Shown: piece after piece, positions 50,536-60,096 of the stretch
Position numbering within the stretch: the first letter of the stretch is position 1
Layout of the letters: each line of letters opens with the position of its first letter
Assembly: GCF_016629525.1 (NCBI RefSeq)
Contig: NZ_AP024269.1
Coordinates: forward strand, 5,288,286-5,352,285
Origin: Kaistia sp. 32K
GTDB taxonomy: Bacteria; Pseudomonadota; Alphaproteobacteria; Rhizobiales; Kaistiaceae
Direction: 5' to 3'
Length of the DNA: 64,000 bases
The notes under the pieces: model-generated
What the model saw: the letters and a program-made list of their open reading frames with translations, nothing else
Told to the model about the DNA's origin: nothing
Database searches by the model: none
Position numbers and translations under genes: made by a program

Positions 50536-51444
50536 TCAGGCCGGGTTGGGAACGAAGGTCAGGCCGCCGCGGGCCTCCTTCAGATGGTTGAGCGACTTGA
50601 CCTGGCCGGTGATCTCCAGCGCGTTGCGGTAGACCGGGTCGTGCCAGCCCTCGATGTCGATCGTGCCGGTGTAGCCGGCGAGGCGAAGCTCGCTGATGAT
50701 GCGGGTCCAGTCGCTGTCGCCGAAGCCGGGCGAGCGCATCTGCACGAAGGGATATTTGCCGAACACGCCGCTCTCGCGGATGACGTCCCAGCGGATGGTC
50801 GCGTCCTTGCCGTGCACGTGGAAGATCTTCGGCGCCCATTTGCGGATCTGCGGGATCGGGTCGATCAGATAGACCATCTGATGGCACGGCTCCCATTCGA
50901 GACCGATATTGTCGTCCGGCGTCTCGTTGAAGATCAGCTCCCAGGCGTCGGGATTGTGGGCGATGTTCCAGTCGCCGGTCGCCCAGTTGCCGTCCATGGC
51001 GCAGTTCTCGAAGGCGAGGCGCACACCCTTGTCGGCGGCGCGCTTGGCGAGATCGCTCCAGATTTCCTTGTAGCGCGGCAGGCTCTCCTCGATCGACTTG
51101 CCGCGGATGCGGCCGGTGAAGCCGGCGATCGTCTTCGCGCCAAACAGATGCGCGTTGTCGATCAGCGTCTTCCAGCCCTCGAGCGTCTGCTGGTCGATCT
51201 CGGTCGTCTCGAGCGGATTGCCGAACATGCCGAGCGTGTCGATCACGACGGCGGCGTCGCCGATCGCTTCCTTGAGCTCGGCGGCGAGCTTCGGAATGTC
51301 CTTGCCGCCCAGCGTCTGCCAGAAGAACGGCTCGATCGATTCGAAGCCGAGCGGCAGGATCTCGCGAACATAGGCGGCCGGGTCGGGCAGGTTCGCCCGG
51401 ATCATCGTGCCGATGCGGATGTCGAGAAGCGGATTGGTGGTCAA
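50536..51444 (-). CDS. Sugar phosphate isomerase/epimerase (xylose-isomerase-like TIM barrel)
   Basis: A protein of 302 residues. FESIEPFFWQTLGGKD, LAFENCAMDGNWATGDWNIAHNP and GLEWEPCHQMVY hold Glu, His and Asp in the metal positions of the AP-endonuclease-2-type sugar isomerase fold; IDIEGWHDP gives the last Glu. Related enzymes (IolE, IolI, tagatose 3-epimerase) act on keto sugars and inosose. It lies between the oxidoreductase and binding-protein genes of one operon. Confidence 0.8.
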   Translation of the reverse strand: MTTNPLLDIRIGTMIRANLPDPAAYVREILPLGFESIEPFFWQTLGGKDIPKLAAELKEAIGDAAVVIDTLGMFGNPLETTEIDQQTLEGWKTLIDNAHLFGAKTIAGFTGRIRGKSIEESLPRYKEIWSDLAKRAADKGVRLAFENCAMDGNWATGDWNIAHNPDAWELIFNETPDDNIGLEWEPCHQMVYLIDPIPQIRKWAPKIFHVHGKDATIRWDVIRESGVFGKYPFVQMRSPGFGDSDWTRIISELRLAGYTGTIDIEGWHDPVYRNALEITGQVKSLNHLKEARGGLTFVPNPA

Positions 51445-51513
51445 GGCATCATTCCCTGAAGCGATTTCAAACGAAGGCGGCGCGATCCGGCATGGGTCAG
51501 ATCGTGGGTTGGG

Positions 51514-52536
51514 TCAGATCGTGATCTCGACGCGACGCCCGGTCTCGGCGCTCTCGATCGCACCGAAGACCATGGCGAGACTCTTGATGTTCTGGTGGCC
51601 GACCGTCTCCGGCTCGGGCCCGCCGCGCGTCGCGGCGATGAAATCCTGCACGACACCGAGGTGGCCGCCCGTCCGGTCGGACGTTCCGAGGGGAGGAATC
51701 CCGGTGGCGGCCACCTCGGAGAAGAGGCCGGAGATCGCTTGTCCCGCGATCTCGGCGCGAAGGTCCTGATGCCCGTCCCAGACGAGCGTTCCCTGGGTGC
51801 CGACGATACGCCATGAAGATTCCCAGCTCGTCATCAGCCCGTCGGCGCACCAGCTGCCGCGATAGTTGAAGATGACGCCGTCGCCGAGCTCGAAGATCGC
51901 GGCGGCCGAGGAGCCCTGTTTGTACCAGGAGTTCTTCGGGTTCCATTCGCGGCAATAGACGGCTTCCGGCGCCGTGCCCGACATGAAGCGGGCGGCGTCA
52001 AAGGTGTGGATCGCCATGTCGAGCAGCAGCACATGGTCCATTTCTTCGCGAAAGCCGCCGAAATGCGGGGCGAGGAAGAAATCGCAATGGATCGAGGTGA
52101 CGTCGCCGATCGCGCCCTCGTCGATGGCGCGGCGGATGCGGCGCACGCCTTCGAGGTAGCGGCGGTTCTGCACGACGACATGCAGCTTGCCGGCCGTTTT
52201 GGCGCGGGCGATCAGGTCGCGCGCCTGGTCGAGCGTCTCGGCCATCGGCTTCTCGGAGAGGACGTGGCAGCCGGCGGCGAGCGCGGTCGAGACGATGTGG
52301 TGGCGGGCCGAGGGCACGACGACGTCGAACAGGATGTCGGGCCGGGCCTTCTCGATCAGCTCCTCGACGGTCGTCGCGATGACGATGTCGCCAAGCTCGA
52401 ATTCGGCGGCGCGGGCCCGGGCCGCGTCGGGATTGATGTCGGCGAGGCCGACGATCGTCAGGTCATCGATGGTCTTGGCGGCGGCGAGCCAGGCACGGCT
52501 CATCGCTCCGCAACCGATCAGAACGGCGCGCTGCAT
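51514..52536 (-). CDS. Gfo/Idh/MocA family oxidoreductase
   Basis: A protein of 340 residues. The nucleotide loop is VLIGCGAMSRAWL (residues about 5-17); HVLSEKPMAETLDQA carries the conserved EKP, and DMAIHTFDAARF the catalytic-type Asp and His. It oxidises a sugar or cyclitol such as inositol with NAD(P). ATG 52536 has GGGAGGAAG upstream. It is the first gene of the operon, divergent from the LacI gene. Confidence 0.87.
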   Translation of the reverse strand: MQRAVLIGCGAMSRAWLAAAKTIDDLTIVGLADINPDAARARAAEFELGDIVIATTVEELIEKARPDILFDVVVPSARHHIVSTALAAGCHVLSEKPMAETLDQARDLIARAKTAGKLHVVVQNRRYLEGVRRIRRAIDEGAIGDVTSIHCDFFLAPHFGGFREEMDHVLLLDMAIHTFDAARFMSGTAPEAVYCREWNPKNSWYKQGSSAAAIFELGDGVIFNYRGSWCADGLMTSWESSWRIVGTQGTLVWDGHQDLRAEIAGQAISGLFSEVAATGIPPLGTSDRTGGHLGVVQDFIAATRGGPEPETVGHQNIKSLAMVFGAIESAETGRRVEITI

Positions 52537-52570
52537 TCCAAACTTCCTCCCACGGCCCATTATCCTCATA

Positions 52571-52623
52571 CGTTGCGCCGCAAACGTTTACGGTGCGACG
52601 CAACAAGGCCGTAAACGTTTACG
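52571..52623. promoter_or_regulatory. LacI-type operators, two sites
   Basis: CGTAAACGTTTACG (52610-52623) is a perfect 14-base palindrome with the CG centre of LacI/GalR sites. A second near-copy, CGCAAACGTTTACG, stands at 52579-52592, about 31 bases (three helical turns) away. An outer dyad GTTGCG / CGCAAC (52572-52577 and 52599-52604) frames the second site. Confidence 0.85.
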
Positions 52624-52768
52624 ATGACATCGTATTGAGGTACGCTTGTCAAGATCCCGGGAGGCGGCGAACGACAGACCGCACGCGTGGAGGTGGTGCA
52701 CGCGGCGTCACAAATGATGTACGCAAGGCGGCCGTTGGGGCAGCGCGCGGGCAAAGGGAGGCAGACTG

Positions 52769-53803
52769 GTGAGCATCAAGGCGCTGGCACAGCACCTGAA
52801 CATCTCGATAGGCACGGTGTCGCGCGCCCTGAACGGCCGCGCCGACGTCAATCCCGAGACCCGCAAGCGCGTGCTCGCGGCGGCGGAGGCGCTCGGCTAT
52901 GTGCCGAACCAGTCGGGCCGCAGCCTGCGCCAGGGCACCACCAACGTCATCGGCTTCACCATCGAGACGAATATCGAGACGACGTCGCAGGGCGATACTT
53001 TCTTCATGACCGTTTTCGACGGCGTGCAGACCGTCTTCGCCCGCCACAAGCTCGATCTCGTCGTGCTGCCCTGCTCGTCGGAGGACGATCCCTATGACCA
53101 TGTCCGCCGCGTCGTCTCGCGCCAGTTCGTCGATGGCCTGCTCATCTCGGCAACCCAGCGCATCGACCCGCGCATCGATTTCCTGATCGAGCGCGGCATT
53201 CCCTTCGTGACGCTCGGGCGCAGCGAGTCGGGCGGCGACCATTCCTGGATCGACGTCGATTTCGAAGGGGTCGCCGCGGGGGCGGTCGCCCGGCTGGTGG
53301 CGCGTGGCCATCGCCGCATCGCGCTCGCCAATACGGCGAGGGGCATCAATCTGAGCTACATCTTCGAGGATGCCTATCGGCGCGCCCTGACCGATCACGG
53401 CATCGCCTATGATCCGGATATCGCCATCCGCGGCGAGATCACCGAGCGCGGCGGCTATGAGATCTGCGACCGGCTGCTGTCGCTGCCGGACTGCCCGACC
53501 GCCGTCGTGCTGGTCAACGAGAACCTGGCGATCGGCTTCTATCGCCGCCTGCATGACGCGGGGCTGATGCCGGGCCGCGACATGGCGATCATCGGGTTGC
53601 GACAGAGCCCGCAGGCGCGTTTCCTGTCGCCGACGCTGACCTGTCACCGCCTGTCGCTGCACGATGTCGGCGTCGAGCTGGCGCAATCGCTGCTCGCCAT
53701 GATGCCGGCCTACAAGGACCAGTATCCGCAAGGGATGGTGCAGAAGATCTGGCCGATGGAACTGGTCCCCGGCGAAAGCGACCCGCCGCTCGGCGCCGGC
53801 TGA
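52769..53803 (+). CDS. LacI family transcriptional regulator
   Basis: A protein of 344 residues. The helix-turn-helix and hinge are residues 2-55 (SIKALAQHLNISIGTVSRALNGRADVNPETRKRVLAAAEALGYVPN), then the periplasmic-binding-like effector domain. GTG 52769 has AGGGAGG about 7 bases upstream. It is divergent from the oxidoreductase operon and almost surely acts on the two palindromes there. A hairpin terminator follows. Confidence 0.9.
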   Translation: MSIKALAQHLNISIGTVSRALNGRADVNPETRKRVLAAAEALGYVPNQSGRSLRQGTTNVIGFTIETNIETTSQGDTFFMTVFDGVQTVFARHKLDLVVLPCSSEDDPYDHVRRVVSRQFVDGLLISATQRIDPRIDFLIERGIPFVTLGRSESGGDHSWIDVDFEGVAAGAVARLVARGHRRIALANTARGINLSYIFEDAYRRALTDHGIAYDPDIAIRGEITERGGYEICDRLLSLPDCPTAVVLVNENLAIGFYRRLHDAGLMPGRDMAIIGLRQSPQARFLSPTLTCHRLSLHDVGVELAQSLLAMMPAYKDQYPQGMVQKIWPMELVPGESDPPLGAG

Positions 53804-53808
53804 AACGC

Positions 53809-53835
53809 GAAAGCGCGCCGATGGCGCGCTTTCCT
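53809..53835. terminator. Bidirectional terminator between LacI and polyol dehydrogenase genes
   Basis: GAAAGCGCGCC / GGCGCGCTTTC, a perfect 11-base stem with a 3-base loop, 6 bases after the LacI stop and 26 before the convergent dehydrogenase stop. Confidence 0.82.
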
Positions 53836-53861
53836 GTCGATCCCGCCTCGAAGCCGGCTGA

Positions 53862-54635
53862 CTACCAGCAGGTATAGCCGCCATCGGCCGAGACGATCGC
53901 GCCGGTCATCAGGCTGGCGGCGTCGCTGGCCAGGAAATGCACGACCGAGGCGATTTCGTCGGTCTCGCCCATGCGGCCGATCGGTGTGCCGCCGATCCAG
54001 GCGTCCCACATCTTCGGATCGTCCTTCACGAAGGCGGTCAGCGGCGTGTTGATATAGGTCGGCGCCACGGCGTTGACGCGGACCCCGCGCGCGCCCCATT
54101 CGGCCGCCAGCGACTTGGTGAGGTGGTGCACGCCCGCCTTTGACGCGTTGTAGAAGGCCTGCTCCTGCGGCTTGTTGACGATGAAGCCGGACATCGAGCC
54201 GATGTTGACGATCGAGCCGCTGCCGGCCTTCAGCATGTAATTGCCGAAGGCGCGGCAGCACCAGAAGGTGCCGTTCAGATTGACGTCGATGACGTTCAGC
54301 CAGTGCTCGTCGGTGACCGTCTCGGCCGGCGTCATGCTGCGGGCGATGCCGGCATTGTTGACGAGGATGTCGATCCTGCCGTGTTTGGCGACGACGTCGT
54401 CGGCGACCTGGTTGACGCGGGCCGAGTCGGTGACGTCCATCACGACCACGTCGACGTCGTAGCCCTTCGCCTTCAGGCTCGCCTGGCCGGTCTTCGCCAC
54501 CGCCTCGTCGCGATCAGCGATGATCACCTTGGCGCCGGCCTCGGCGAGCGCTTCGACGGTGGAAAGGCCGATGCCCTGGCCGCCGCCCGTTACCAGGGCG
54601 ACCTTACCATCGAGACGAAGCTTTTCGAGATACAT
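53862..54635 (-). CDS. SDR polyol 2-dehydrogenase-like
   Basis: A protein of 257 residues. TGGGQGIG cofactor loop (residues 16-23), NNAG near 92, Ser in NIGSMSG, Tyr-x3-Lys in FYNASKAGV, DGG near the C-terminus, with Asp after strand 2 (ADRD) indicating NAD(H). Close in plan to galactitol/sorbitol/D-arabinitol dehydrogenases of rhizobia. It ends an operon with a polyol-type ABC importer and would oxidise the imported polyol to a ketose. Confidence 0.85.
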   Translation of the reverse strand: MYLEKLRLDGKVALVTGGGQGIGLSTVEALAEAGAKVIIADRDEAVAKTGQASLKAKGYDVDVVVMDVTDSARVNQVADDVVAKHGRIDILVNNAGIARSMTPAETVTDEHWLNVIDVNLNGTFWCCRAFGNYMLKAGSGSIVNIGSMSGFIVNKPQEQAFYNASKAGVHHLTKSLAAEWGARGVRVNAVAPTYINTPLTAFVKDDPKMWDAWIGGTPIGRMGETDEIASVVHFLASDAASLMTGAIVSADGGYTCW

Positions 54636-54698
54636 GGGGGTTTCCTCCGCGTGTTGTTCTTGGTGTTTTTCTTGGTGTCGTTCTTGGGCGCTGTCAGG

Positions 54699-55703
54699 CT
54701 ACCGAACGATCACCGTTCCGTCGCGGTCGAACCGATGGATGTGCGCGGAATCCGGGATCAGAAACACGCGCGCCCCCGGCTTCAGCGCCAATTCGCCGAC
54801 CGCCCGCACGGTGATGTCGCCGATCTCCGGCACCGTGACATAGAGGAAGGTGTCGCTGCCGACATGCTCGGCGACGCTGACGACGCCTTCCCATTCGCCC
54901 GAGGTCTCAGACGTCGCGACATGCTCCGGCCGGACGCCGATGGTCACGGCGCCGTATTTCTCCGCCGCCGCGCCGGTGATGAAGTTCATCTTGGGCGAGC
55001 CGATGAAGCCGGCGACGAACAGGTTGCGCGGATGCTCGTAGAGTTCGAGCGGCGAGCCGACCTGCTCGATCTGGCCGGCATTCAGCACGACGATCTTGTC
55101 GGCGAGCGTCATCGCCTCGATCTGGTCATGCGTGACATAGATCGCCGTGGTGCCGAGCGAGTTCTGCAGCCGGGCGATCTCCAGCCGCATGTTGACCCGC
55201 AGCGCCGCGTCGAGATTGGAGAGCGGCTCGTCGAACAGGAACGCCTTCGGCTCGCGCACGATGGCGCGGCCGATGGCGACGCGCTGGCGCTGGCCGCCGG
55301 AAAGCTGGCCTGGCCGGCGGTCGAGATAGGGCGTCAGGTTGAGCACGCCCGCCGCCGCCTCGACCTTCTGCGCGATCTCGGCCTTCGGCATGCCGGCCAT
55401 CTTCAGGCCGAAGCCGATATTGCTGCGCACGCTCATATGCGGATAGAGCGCGTAGGACTGGAACACCATGGAGAGGCCGCGCTTCGACGGCGGCAGGTCG
55501 ACGACGTTGAGGCCGTCGATGCGGATGATGCCGCCGGTGACGTCCTCGAGCCCGGCGATGAGGCGGAGCAGGGTGGACTTGCCGCATCCGGACGGGCCGA
55601 CGAAGACGACGAACTCGCCATCCTCCACCGTCAGGTTGACATCCTTGATGACATTGACGTTGCCGAAGGTCTTCTCGACGCCAACCAGTTCGATCTTGCC
55701 CAT
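54699..55703 (-). CDS. ugpC: ABC transporter ATPase, UgpC/SmoK type
   Basis: A protein of 334 residues. Walker [10 protein letters not shown] (about 36-44), Q-loop [12 protein letters not shown], signature LSGGQRQRV, Walker [13 protein letters not shown], switch VTHDQ, and a C-terminal TOBE domain (GVRPEHV). It drives the polyol importer upstream and may also serve the operon at 47373-50420, which has no ATPase. It follows the MalG-type gene by 21 bases. Confidence 0.9.
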   Translation of the reverse strand: MGKIELVGVEKTFGNVNVIKDVNLTVEDGEFVVFVGPSGCGKSTLLRLIAGLEDVTGGIIRIDGLNVVDLPPSKRGLSMVFQSYALYPHMSVRSNIGFGLKMAGMPKAEIAQKVEAAAGVLNLTPYLDRRPGQLSGGQRQRVAIGRAIVREPKAFLFDEPLSNLDAALRVNMRLEIARLQNSLGTTAIYVTHDQIEAMTLADKIVVLNAGQIEQVGSPLELYEHPRNLFVAGFIGSPKMNFITGAAAEKYGAVTIGVRPEHVATSETSGEWEGVVSVAEHVGSDTFLYVTVPEIGDITVRAVGELALKPGARVFLIPDSAHIHRFDRDGTVIVR

Positions 55704-55724
55704 GGTGTTGTTCCCGTAGCCGGA

Positions 55725-56555
55725 TTACTTGACAGCGCCGAAGGTGAGACCGCGGACCAGCTGCTTCTGGCTGAACCAGCCGAGCACCATGATCGGCGCG
55801 ATGGCGAGCGTGGAGGCGGCCGAGAGCTTGGCCCAGAACAGCCCTTCCGGGCTCGAATAGGAGGCGATGAACACGGTCAGCGGCGCCGCGTTGACGGTGG
55901 TCAGATTGAGCGTCCAGAAGGCTTCGTTCCAGGCGAGGATGATGTTGAGCAGCACCGTCGAGGCGATGCCGGGGATCGCCATCGGCGCCAGCACATAGAT
56001 GAGCTCCTTGCCGACGGTGGCGCCGTCCATGCGCGCCGCCTCAAGGATGTCCTTCGGGATTTCCTTGAAATAGGTGTAGAGCATCCAGACGATGATCGGC
56101 AGGTTGGCCATGAACTCGACGAAGATCAGGCCGCCATGCGTGTCGAGCAGGCCGGTATCGCGGAAGATCAGATAGATCGGCACCAAGACGCCGACCGGCG
56201 GCATCATCTTGGTCGACAGCATCCAGAGCAGCGTGCTGCGGGTGCGCTTGGTCGGCGCGAACGCCATCGCCCAGGCGGCCGGGATGCCGATCAGCAGGCC
56301 GAGGGCGGTGGAGCCCACGGCCAGGATGATCGAGTTCATCGCGTGGTGGATGTAGTCGCTGCGGTTCTGGACGATGGCGTAGTTCTCGGTCGTCCAGTGG
56401 AAGAACAGGAACTGCGGCGGCGTCGAGAAGGCGTCCAACTCGGTCTTGAAGCTGGTCAGCACCATCCAGAGTATCGGGAAGAAGATGATGAAGCCGGCCA
56501 GCCAGCCGCCGGCCGTGACGGTGATCCTGCGGGTGGTCGTGATGCGTCTTGCCAT
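55725..56555 (-). CDS. Polyol ABC permease, MalG/SmoG type
   Basis: A protein of 276 residues with six membrane segments. EAA motif about residues 180-200 (LEAARMDGATVGKELIYVLAPM); LAWNEAFWTLNLT is typical of the sorbitol/mannitol permease. ATG 56555 lies 2 bases after the stop of the MalF-type gene. The frame stays open far upstream to 57485, but that part is a shadow of the preceding permease. Confidence 0.88.
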   Translation of the reverse strand: MARRITTTRRITVTAGGWLAGFIIFFPILWMVLTSFKTELDAFSTPPQFLFFHWTTENYAIVQNRSDYIHHAMNSIILAVGSTALGLLIGIPAAWAMAFAPTKRTRSTLLWMLSTKMMPPVGVLVPIYLIFRDTGLLDTHGGLIFVEFMANLPIIVWMLYTYFKEIPKDILEAARMDGATVGKELIYVLAPMAIPGIASTVLLNIILAWNEAFWTLNLTTVNAAPLTVFIASYSSPEGLFWAKLSAASTLAIAPIMVLGWFSQKQLVRGLTFGAVK

Positions 56556-56557
56556 GA

Positions 56558-57430
56558 TCACGCGTCCAGATTCTTGCCGATGAGGCGGACGAGGAAGATT
56601 GCGACGATGTTGGCGAGGATGACGGCGACGATGCCGCCGGCCGAGGCGCCGCCGACGTCGTATTGCAGCAGCGCCTGCGCATAGACGAGGAAGGCGATGT
56701 TGGTGGTCTGCAGGCCGGGGCCGCCGCCGGTGGTGACAAAGATCTCGGCGAAGACGGAGAGCAGGAAGATCGTCTCGATCAGGATGACGACGGTGATGGC
56801 GCGGGCGAGATGCGGCAGCGTCATGTAGATGAAGAAGGAGAGGGCCGGCGTGCCGTCCATCTCGGCCGCCTCCTTCTGCTCCTCGTCCATCGATTGCAGC
56901 GCCGTCAGAAGGATCAGCGTCGCGAAGGGCAGCCATTGCCAGGCGACGATCAGGACGATCGAGAACAGCGGCACATTGGTGAACCAGTCGATCGGCTGCA
57001 CGCCGATCAGCGTCGCGATCCAGGCGAACAGCCCGGAGACGGGATGCATCAGGAGGTTCTTCCAGACCAGCGCCGAGACGGTCGGCATGACGAAGAAGGG
57101 CGCGATCACCATCAGCCGGACGATGCCGCGGCCAAGGATCGGCTGGTCCATCAGCAGCGCCAGCAGCACGCCGCCGACGACCGTGATCACCAGCACCGAG
57201 CCGACCAGGATCAGCGTGTTGGCGAGCGCCGTGAAGAAGGCGGGGTCGGTGAGGAAATAGCGGTAGTTGAGAAAGCCGACGAAAGTTTCCTGGCCGGGAT
57301 CGAGCAGATTGTAGCGCAGGAGCGAGAACCAGATCGTCATTGCCAGCGGCACGATCATCCAGAGAAACAGGAGGATGATCGACGGCGCCGAGAGGAAGCG
57401 TCCGAGAGTGGTTGTCTGCTGGGTGGCCAC
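56558..57430 (-). CDS. Polyol ABC permease, MalF/SmoF type
   Basis: A protein of 290 residues with six membrane segments (first at about 18-40, SIILLFLWMIVPLAMTIWFSL). The EAA-like loop is EAAEMDGTPALSFFIYMTLPHL. Together with the next gene it makes the membrane channel of a sorbitol/mannitol-type importer. It follows the binding-protein gene across a hairpin-bearing gap of 121 bases. Confidence 0.88.
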   Translation of the reverse strand: MATQQTTTLGRFLSAPSIILLFLWMIVPLAMTIWFSLLRYNLLDPGQETFVGFLNYRYFLTDPAFFTALANTLILVGSVLVITVVGGVLLALLMDQPILGRGIVRLMVIAPFFVMPTVSALVWKNLLMHPVSGLFAWIATLIGVQPIDWFTNVPLFSIVLIVAWQWLPFATLILLTALQSMDEEQKEAAEMDGTPALSFFIYMTLPHLARAITVVILIETIFLLSVFAEIFVTTGGGPGLQTTNIAFLVYAQALLQYDVGGASAGGIVAVILANIVAIFLVRLIGKNLDA

Positions 57431-57515
57431 GGCCTTCGCCCTCGATCCAGGTTTCAGTCAGCCCGAAAAAGGTCCACCCGGCCAAGGTCGGGTGGCAGTC
57501 TTTGGGAGGCTCGGG

Positions 57516-57540
57516 GCCCGGCCCGCGTCGCGGGCCGGGC
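57516..57540. repeat. Intercistronic hairpin between binding protein and permease genes
   Basis: GCCCGGCCCGC (57516-57526) and GCGGGCCGGGC (57530-57540), a perfect 11-base stem with a 3-base loop, just after the binding-protein stop. It has the same position as the hairpin at 49149-49179 in the other operon. Confidence 0.7.
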
Positions 57541-57551
57541 GAGGCGTGGCG

Positions 57552-58865
57552 CTACTTGATGTAGCCGGCCTTGGTCATTTCCCGGGTCGCGGTCGCCTGG
57601 GCGGCGGCCAGCGCCGCGTCGACCGTCGACGAACCGGCGAGGGCTGCGGAGAATTGCTGGCCGACCGCCGTGCCGAGCCCCTGGAACTCGGGGATGGCGA
57701 CGAACTGCACGCCGGTATAGGGCACGGGCTTCACCGTCGGATGATCGGGATCGGCGGTGTTAATCGAGTCCAGCGTCATCTTCGCGAAGGGCGCCGCCTT
57801 CTGGTATTCCGGATTGGCATAGAGCGAGGCACGCGTTCCGGGAGGAACATTGGCCCAGCCTTCCTTCGAGGCGACGAGGTCGAGGTAGCCCTTGCTGGTC
57901 GCCCAGTCGATGAACTTCTCCGCCGCGTCGACCTTCTTCGAGCCGGCCGGCACCGCCAGCGACCACGCCCACAGCCAGTTGGCGTTCTTGCCGAGGCCGT
58001 TATTCGGGGCGAGCGCGAAGCCGACCTTGTCGGCGACCTTCGAATCCTTCGGGTTGGTCACGAAGGAGGCGGCGACGGTGGCGTCGATCCACATGCCGCA
58101 TTTGCCGGAATTGAACAGAGCGAGGTTCTCGTTGAAGCCGTTCGAGGCCGCGCCCGGAGGTCCGGCTTCCTTCATCAGGTTGACGTAGAAGTCGAGCGTC
58201 TTCTTCCATTCCGGCTGGTCGAACTGCGGCTGCCATTTCTCGTCGAACCAGCGGGCGCCGAAGGAGTTCGACATGGCGGTCAGGAAGGCCATGTTCTCGC
58301 CCCAGCCGGCCTTGCCGCGCAGGCAGATGCCGTAGACGCCGTTGCTCTTGTCGGTGATCTTCTTGGCCGCGTCGGCGACGAACTCCCAGGTCGGCTGCTC
58401 CGGCATCTTCAGCCCGGCCTTCTCGAACAGGTCGGTGCGGTACATCACCATCGAGCTTTCGCCGTAGAAAGGCGCCGCAAAGAGCTTGCCGTCGAGCGAC
58501 AAGCCGGCGCGGATCGGCGGCAGCAGGTCGTTGACGTCATAGTCGGCGCTGAGCTTGTCGAGCGGCACCAGCCAGCCCTTCTTGGCCCAGATCGGAACCT
58601 CGTAGGTGCCGATCGTCAGCACGTCGAACTGGCCGGCCTTGGTGGCGATGTCGGTCGTCACCTTCTGGCGCAGCGTGTTTTCTTCCAGCGTCACCCATTC
58701 GAGGTCGATGTCGGGGTTTTTCGCCTTGAAGTCGCTTGTCAGCGACTGCATCCGCACCATGTCGCCATTGTTGACGGTGGCGATGGTCAGCTTCGTGGCG
58801 GCCGCGGCTTGCCCGATGGCCAGGATGGAAGCTGCGCCCAAAAGGGCGCCGATCACAATTCTCAT
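57552..58865 (-). CDS. Polyol-binding protein, SmoE-like
   Basis: A protein of 437 residues. The signal peptide is MRIVIGALLGAASILAIGQAAAA. The mature protein has the sorbitol/mannitol receptor pattern: QSLTSDFKAKNPDIDLEWVTLEENTLRQKVTTDIATKAGQFDVLTIG and EVPIWAKKGWLVPLD, which matches SmoE of rhodobacters and rhizobia. It delivers polyols to the permeases downstream. It is the first structural gene after the SorC regulator. Confidence 0.88.
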   Translation of the reverse strand: MRIVIGALLGAASILAIGQAAAATKLTIATVNNGDMVRMQSLTSDFKAKNPDIDLEWVTLEENTLRQKVTTDIATKAGQFDVLTIGTYEVPIWAKKGWLVPLDKLSADYDVNDLLPPIRAGLSLDGKLFAAPFYGESSMVMYRTDLFEKAGLKMPEQPTWEFVADAAKKITDKSNGVYGICLRGKAGWGENMAFLTAMSNSFGARWFDEKWQPQFDQPEWKKTLDFYVNLMKEAGPPGAASNGFNENLALFNSGKCGMWIDATVAASFVTNPKDSKVADKVGFALAPNNGLGKNANWLWAWSLAVPAGSKKVDAAEKFIDWATSKGYLDLVASKEGWANVPPGTRASLYANPEYQKAAPFAKMTLDSINTADPDHPTVKPVPYTGVQFVAIPEFQGLGTAVGQQFSAALAGSSTVDAALAAAQATATREMTKAGYIK

Positions 58866-59139
58866 GTCATCCTCCCAGATGCGCTGCGAGCAATTGCTAC
58901 AGCGATGATCATACGCTCAATCCGAAATCGAGGATGTGTCAATGGCAATTCGTTGCCGCAAGGCAGCGAAAGCCGGTCCGTCGCCGGACGCGATGCGGTG
59001 GGAAAACGGAAGTCCTGAAGGGATTTCAACGGGCAGGCCGAATGCTGCGGCGCGGCATGGTCCGGACGCGGCGGCGGTCGGCTTCGGCGATCGGGTGGCG
59101 CGGCGGCGTCGGGGTGGAGGCGCGTGGGAACGCGCCTGA

Positions 59140-60096
59140 TCAGCCGAGATCGAGCAGGGTCCGCGCGGTCGTCTCGTTGGTGATCAGGCCATTGATGATT
59201 CGGCCGCGCAGCGCGCCATGGATGGCGAGCACCTTGCCGGTGCCCATGGCGACGCCGACCACCAGCCGCGTCGCCGGCACTTCGCGCGGGACGCTGGTCA
59301 GCCGGTCGTTGGTGCCGCCGGCGATGATGCGGCCCTGCGCGTCGAAGGCCCAGCCGGTCACCTCGCCGACCGCGCCGAGGCGGCGCATTTCCGCCAGTTC
59401 CGGCTCGGAGATGAAGCCGTCGATATAGAGCGGCGCATGTTCATCCATGCGGCCGATGCCGACCAGGCTGACATCGGCGGCCTCCGCCAGCTCGCGCAGG
59501 CGGCGTACCGGCTCCAGCCGCAGCATCTGGTCGCGTTCGTCGCGCGACGGCATGACGACCGGCAGCGGCATCGGGTAGTGCGGCGCCTGCACGAGATCGG
59601 ACAGGCGGGCGAGCACGTCGAAGAAGCTGGCTGAGCCCTCCATCGAGATGTGGCCGACCAGCGAAACGAGGCGATGCTGCGGGCAGGCGAGGCGCGAGAT
59701 CTGCTCGACGGCGGCGCGCAGCGTGCGCCCGGTGCCGATCGCCAGCACGATCGGCTCGACATTGCGCAGGTGCTGCTCGAGGAAGGAGGCGCTCGCCTCC
59801 GCGATGCCGACGACCGAGCTGTCGGCGGTCGGATCGGAGGGCACGATCTGGCAATGGGCGAGGCCGTAGCGCTCGGTCAGCCGTGCCTCCAGTTCCATGC
59901 AGGCGGCGATCGGATGATCCAGGCGAAAGGTGATCAGCCGCTCGGAAAGCGCAAGCGAAACAAGGCGTTGCGCCGTCGGTCGTGACACATTCAGCTTCTT
60001 GGCGATCGCGTCCTGGGTGTTGCCGGCGATGAAATAGAGCCAGCCCGCGCGGGCGGCGTCATCGAGGCGGGAACGTTCCGGATCGGTGGCGGTCAT
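59140..60096 (-). CDS. SorC family transcriptional regulator of the polyol operon
   Basis: A protein of 318 residues. Helix-turn-helix about residues 18-58 ([37 protein letters not shown]), then the sugar-phosphate-binding domain ([44 protein letters not shown]). Such regulators precede smo/mtl operons. It overlaps the HAD gene by 4 bases and lies 274 bases upstream of the binding-protein gene, so it may sense a polyol or ketose phosphate. Confidence 0.88.
   Translation of the reverse strand: MTATDPERSRLDDAARAGWLYFIAGNTQDAIAKKLNVSRPTAQRLVSLALSERLITFRLDHPIAACMELEARLTERYGLAHCQIVPSDPTADSSVVGIAEASASFLEQHLRNVEPIVLAIGTGRTLRAAVEQISRLACPQHRLVSLVGHISMEGSASFFDVLARLSDLVQAPHYPMPLPVVMPSRDERDQMLRLEPVRRLRELAEAADVSLVGIGRMDEHAPLYIDGFISEPELAEMRRLGAVGEVTGWAFDAQGRIIAGGTNDRLTSVPREVPATRLVVGVAMGTGKVLAIHGALRGRIINGLITNETTARTLLDLG

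Noticed and set aside
48204-50591. Plus-strand frame of 795 codons, with similar long ones at 29285-31195, 36581-38572 and 54303-56684
   Set aside because: All are antisense to well-supported transporter, decarboxylase and peptidase genes and show no motifs of their own.
55725-57485. Fused two-permease gene (586 codons in one open frame)
   Set aside because: The upstream half is out of frame with the real MalF-type permease and has no membrane segments; the MalG-type gene starts at 56555.
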